Below, piece after piece: positions 28,043-31,340 of a DNA stretch of 31,340 bases (position 1 is the stretch's first letter; each line of letters begins with the position of its first letter). Source of the stretch: Chara braunii (Eukaryota > Streptophyta > Charophyceae > Charales > Characeae); assembly GCA_003427395.1 (NCBI GenBank), contig BFEA01000257.1, positions 226,822 through 258,161 on the forward strand, in the 5' to 3' direction. Made by a program: the position numbers and the translations under genes. Below the pieces are notes generated by a model. That model searched no databases. It saw only the letters and a program-made list of their open reading frames with translations, and was not told where the DNA came from.

Positions 28043-29363
28043 TCATCCTTCTTTAGAAAGTCCGTTAGGGGTTTGGCGATTCACACGAACCCTTAGATAA
28101 ACCTTGGACAATAGGAACCCAACCCTAGGAAGACCCGAACCTGTGTTAGTGTCATTGTTGCAGGTGCTTCCAGCACTGCTTCCACCTTTCTTGGATCCGA
28201 CTTCAAACCTTCGACCGTCACGATGTAGCAAAGGCAGAAGATTTCAAACAGAAAAATCCGCTGCAAAATTTTATAAGGCCACCATGAATCCAACATCCTT
28301 CAATGCTTGCAAGACCCACTTCCCATGCGCAACACGATAAGGTTTTGGAGAAAAATATATTATCGATATAAACCATCACACAAAAATTGCTAAGGGTCTG
28401 GGTCAGTTCAGTCTTTTTTAAGAAAGTCGACAAATACTATGTTCATGGCTCGCAAAAAAAATGGCGGGGGCGTTACAAATTCCTATGGGACAGTAGACCC
28501 ATCGCCAAGTTCCTTCATGTAAGATAAAAGCGGTTTTGGTCTTGTCCTCGACTTCGACACCGACATGGTGAAAACTGTGTTGAATATCAAACTTCGAGAA
28601 CTCTCGTGCAGATCCAGCCGTGTCAAGCGGAATGTTGAGGCAAGAGCTAGACGTCCTTAACCATCATGATGACATTCAGTTTTTAGTTATCAATATAGAT
28701 ACGGACTGAGTCTCCTCCATTTCTTTTAGGGAACAATACGACCGAAAAGAACCAAGATCCTTGTGATGGTTAATTCTACCCAACACTGAAACTCTTGTAT
28801 CCTGTCCGACACCAGTTGTTCGTCCTTTAACAAGTATTGGTAGGGTCAACAATGACTTGGTGAGTGATTTTTAGTGTCGACCGTGTGTTCTATGAGGTGG
28901 GTTAACCCCCTTTGCCAACAACTTGAAGTTCAGAGTATTCTGGGCGCTTTGTGACAAGGAGGTAACAATATTTGTGAGGGACATGAGCAGGTAGTTGGAT
29001 AACAGTGTTTCCGTCAGAAATAATGACCGTTGATGTGACTGTCGGGTATTTCAATCGTTCCTCCAGGGAGTTTCCGAACAAGGAATTGATGGCCTTTTCC
29101 GAAAAGACATTCGCTATCAGCTGACTATCGGCAAGGCTTACCATTTTCGAATCGACAATTTCCTTATCCGTTTCCATATGATTATTGGACGGTGAACGAA
29201 TTTTCATCGCCTCTGAAATTTCCTTTGGTCCCAGCCGTTGAAAGAGGCTCCGAGGCCAGAAACAAACCTCATCCGTTATCAACAGGACGACCTTAACATC
29301 TGTTAATAGGGGGCAAAGAGGTGTAAAGGAAGGGTCATATAAGCCTTGAAGCATAGAAAACAT
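28043..29363 (-). pseudogene. Gypsy-2 RT with upstream protease-proximal region
   Basis: 29363-28902 (153 codons) holds VIISDGNTVIQLPAHVPHKY, then LLVTKRPEYSEL, a linker before gypsy RT. After stops and frame changes come EFSKFDIQHSFHHVGVEVED and KTKTAFILHEGTWRWVY (catalytic FD..), CPIGICNAPA (PFGL.NAP box), VMVYIDNIFF (YIDDI box with the second Asp changed to Asn, about 28370), and GLKSDPRKVEAVLEAPATMT and RVFLGLGSYC (about 28230-28100), the RT-RNase H connection. The element is broken but clearly Ty3/gypsy. Confidence 0.85.
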
Positions 29364-29495
29364 TTCGAGAAGAGACTCGGTACACCTATATAAGGATGCA
29401 TGGGGTCCCTAGACATCAGCCATTCGCGACACTCGAATTATCGGCTCCCCCGCCAATATGGACCAAAAAGTTCCTTGCCCGGCTGGTATGCTCGG

Positions 29496-29525
29496 CATGA
29501 CCCATTCATACTGGATGGGGTCATG
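29496..29525 (+). other. Hairpin CATGACCC / GGGTCATG
   Basis: CATGACCCAT and ATGGGGTCATG form a ten-pair stem with one bulged G around a nine-base loop. It lies upstream of the gypsy-2 coding remnants on the minus strand. No function is seen. Confidence 0.5.
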
Positions 29526-29546
29526 GGCTCTTATAGGGGCATCAGA

Positions 29547-29600
29547 CTCATCTCCAAAAGGCCCACAATGCCTATCCATCGAGCCTCGCACACTACCAGG
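29547..29600 (+). repeat. Dispersed direct repeat, copy 1
   Basis: CTCATCTCCAAAAGGCCCAC followed by a CTATCCATCGAGCCTCGCA block recurs about 921 bp downstream (30469-30523) as CTCATCTCGGAAAGGCCCAC and CTATCCATCGAACCTCGCA. Roughly 85 percent of bases agree by eye. The pair could be relics of a larger duplicated or LTR sequence. Confidence 0.65.
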
Positions 29601-30468
29601 CCGACAGATGGCGCCGTCACCCATATTGCTAGGCGCATAGGAATTGTTTGTGGCTGAGGCTTGACATATTAAGTCAAAACCACCTTCAAACTGTCAAAGC
29701 GCATCCAAACCCCGTCTGCGTGAGCATGCAGAGTGCTGGTGTCGTAAAGACAATGGACCACGTATGGGCACATTAACATCCTTCCTAATAGTTCCTATCC
29801 ACTAAATATCATTTTCATTTCCGGACACATGCATCTTTCTCGGGTGGAGGAGTTGTAGGTCCCCTCTTTCCAAGCGACAAGTGCCTGAGATATCGCTATT
29901 GCTGAAGATTTGGAGTCGTGAATGGCGGGAGAGGGACTTCCCCATACTTCACAATCACACTCCACACTTTTATTGCTGATTGGACGTTGTCGAGTGCATC
30001 GACCTTCGCATGCATGCACTTTCGAGAGCCCTTCTGGCTGTGCCACACAAGAGTTCAAACATTTTCCTCTTTTCGTCCGTTTGATTGGAACAAAACTCCA
30101 ACTTCTCGAGGGGACTTAGCTCTGCCGATGTGGTGCGCCAGCTGTATCTTTTGCGGAACCCTTTGACACAATAGGTTCGTGCGAGGGACTAGCTGTCACC
30201 ATCCTTACGGGGCCCTGCCAAGCTACCAGCTCACGTGCGACAACTTAATTTGTGGTGCCAGAGGTGAGTCCGCCGAGGGGGTTTACTCGTTTGCTATAGC
30301 ATAGCACAACCAAATGCCACATTGAGCCCGGTAGTGGACCACATCTTTGGGCGAGGGTCTCCTAAGTGCGGTCTCGAGCGGGTCGACAAGGATGGTCTCA
30401 ACGTCTCACCATTTTCACTCCTCATTCCAACCTAGTCGTTTCTACCTCTTTCCATGTTTCATCTGAGG

Positions 30469-30523
30469 CTCATCTCGGAAAGGCCCACCCTGGCTATCCA
30501 TCGAACCTCGCATGCTGCTCTGG
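30469..30523 (+). repeat. Dispersed direct repeat, copy 2
   Basis: Partner of the sequence at 29547-29600. Similarity fades on both sides. The interval between the two copies is noncoding apart from a 87-codon minus-strand frame (29795-30058) of unknown nature that could be gypsy-2 gag debris. Confidence 0.65.
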
Positions 30524-30556
30524 AATACCCCCAAATTCAAATGCAGTATACCTATG

Positions 30557-30668
30557 TTGTATTCGAATACAATGTACAACGTAACTTGTTAAGGGCCGCC
30601 CTGGAAAAGTTTTGCCCAAAAATTTGTTGCACAACGTAGTGCGTACCTCGTATTCGAATACAAGGTAC
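30557..30668. repeat. Pair of TTCGAA-centred palindromes
   Basis: TTGTATTCGAATACAA (30557-30572) is a perfect 16-bp palindrome. GTACCTCGTATTCGAATACA followed by AGGTAC (30643-30668) is a 26-bp palindrome with one mismatched pair at each end of its 12-bp perfect core. Both share GTATTCGAATAC, and the sequence between them also has ACAACGTA-type repeats. Possible protein-binding dyads or transposon ends. Confidence 0.7.
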
Positions 30669-31080
30669 TCCGTATGTTGTATTTGTACATTATTTCCAGG
30701 GTAAGAAGGTAGTAGTAAATTAGTAATAGAACCCAGTGGAGGTGGGGTTCAAGTTAGCCTGGGTTGGACTCGGGCTACCGTAGGGCCGTAGGATGGTAGT
30801 CGGGAATATAGCGTTGGCCCATCAGAATGGCCAATGTCAATTGTACTTGCATGGTATAGCTGGCATAAAGATGGTAGAATACCTCATCGGCCATTGTGGC
30901 CCTGGTGGCCCTGGTGCTGGCTATCAAAGACGTGTTTTTTGGGAAGAAACTTTGCCAGCATTTTTCACCCTACTGCCACGTATCCTGAAACTTATTATTT
31001 ATTTTTTTCTTTCTCTTTTGTAGTATTCATGTTTATGTTTTTTTTTTCCCTCTTCCTAAAACGTTTTCTATTGATCGCAG

Positions 31081-31182
31081 ACTGCGGAGCTTGAGTTGCT
31101 ACAGATCGTGCACTCATTTCGTGATTGTCGCACACTTGGAATAGCATTTGCCCCGTACAGGCATATAGCTGTTGATGAACAG
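31081..31182 (+). CDS. Candidate host exon, unknown protein
   Basis: After a T-rich stretch and acceptor TTGATCGCAG, an open frame encodes TAELELLQIVHSFRDCRTLG followed by IAFAPYRHIAVDEQ. It then meets possible donors (CAG|GTCGTG at 31183 or GTC|GTGAGT at 31186). The other two frames have early stops. It starts in phase 0, the same phase left by the 20747-20924 candidate exon, but the 10-kb gap makes linkage speculative. The composition is protein-like, and no family is recognised. Confidence 0.35.
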
Positions 31183-31309
31183 GTCGTGAGTTCTAGTCCT
31201 GTAGTCCTGTCGGTTAGGTTAATGTCAGGGGCTGTCTGCCTTTGAAATTATTGTCAGAATCATTCCGTAGCTCTTGGTATTTTGCTGCTCCTATAAAGCC
31301 TACAGTTTC

Positions 31310-31310
<1 letters not shown>

Positions 31311-31340
<30 letters not shown>
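31311..31340 (+). repeat. Poly(A) run at the window end
   Basis: Thirty A residues close the window, after CCTATAAAGCCTACAGTTTCC. It may be a retroposon tail or genomic homopolymer; its true length is unknown because the window stops here. Confidence 0.85.

Larger units (their letters stand above)
26108..29363 (-). mobile_element. Decayed Ty3/gypsy LTR retrotransposon pol, minus strand
   Basis: Minus-strand remnants in Ty3/gypsy order: a protease/RT-proximal region (29363-28902), RT (about 28900-28090), RNase H (27750-27478) and integrase core (26299-26108). The distance from RNase H to integrase core is about 1.2 kb, longer than usual, and includes an inverted-repeat element at 26474-26649 that may be a later insertion. 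Frames change repeatedly. No LTRs were recognised. Confidence 0.75.

Noticed and set aside
30897-30922. SfiI-like GGCC(N5)GGCC motifs suggesting cloning vector or adapter
   Set aside because: The motif lies in ordinary GGCCCTGGTGGCCCTGG low-complexity sequence with no adapter or vector context.
30793-31094. Plus-strand ORFs of 76 and 86 codons
   Set aside because: Overlapping frames that end in Phe/Leu-rich T-tract translation; no domain, and the candidate exon at 31081 lies in another phase.

Overview
This is a nuclear contig from a large, repeat-choked plant-type genome. The best guess is a streptophyte green alga, with Chara-like charophytes fitting well. The clues are plant-style U6 snRNA-derived sequences, a fragment of ccmC (mitochondrial in plants and their algal relatives), a plant-type LTR-retrotransposon primer-binding site, an L1-like LINE with a zf-RVT zinc finger, and a very high load of microsatellites and poly(A)/poly(T) runs. 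The species call is inference. No complete intact host gene is visible. Nearly everything recognisable is mobile-element debris or satellite-like repeat, with a few candidate exons.

Regions, left to right. 1-2480: degenerate tandem duplications, a long (CT)n tract, a duplicated TATAAATAG block and a long TTC-type tract. 2480-5200: a tRNA-iMet-type primer-binding site, a G-rich tract, a possible spliced gene (candidate exons at 3489-3906, 4825-4871 and 5163-5192) and a 180-bp tandem duplication whose two copies carry different microsatellites. 5270-6190: (CA)n, (AT)n and (AG)n tracts, some embedded in a dispersed repeat family that has a third, inverted copy near 17.0 kb. 6560-9650: a decayed L1-like LINE on the plus strand.

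10.2-14.93 kb holds the most interesting block: a decayed Penelope-like retroelement (PLE) on the minus strand. In coding order it has a CCHC zinc knuckle, a coiled coil, a SAP-like motif, a GIY-YIG nuclease and then a PLE-type reverse transcriptase. The nuclease therefore lies before the RT, the permuted order, and sits behind an added nucleic-acid-binding N-terminal region. 15.0-18.7 kb is mostly noncoding, with an unassigned minus-strand ORF.

18.75-19.35 kb carries U6 snRNA-derived sequence: a separated 5' stem-loop piece, then two 241-bp tandem units each holding a U6 body that lacks its 5' end and is followed by an A-rich tail. 20.15-20.57 kb is a nuclear copy of mitochondrial ccmC. 21.74-23.63 kb is a decayed, AT-rich Ty3/gypsy pol on the plus strand. 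At 24.60-24.77 kb and 25.205-25.505 kb are two MITE-like elements, the second with perfect 11-bp terminal inverted repeats and a perfect 8-bp target duplication. 26.1-29.4 kb is a second decayed Ty3/gypsy pol on the minus strand. 29.4-31.34 kb contains repeats, palindromes, one candidate exon and a terminal poly(A).

The window reads as intergenic or long-intron DNA built from layers of retroelements (LINE, PLE, Ty3/gypsy), MITEs, small-RNA retrocopies and organelle DNA. Every pol reading frame is broken by stops and frameshifts, so none of the elements here appears able to move on its own.
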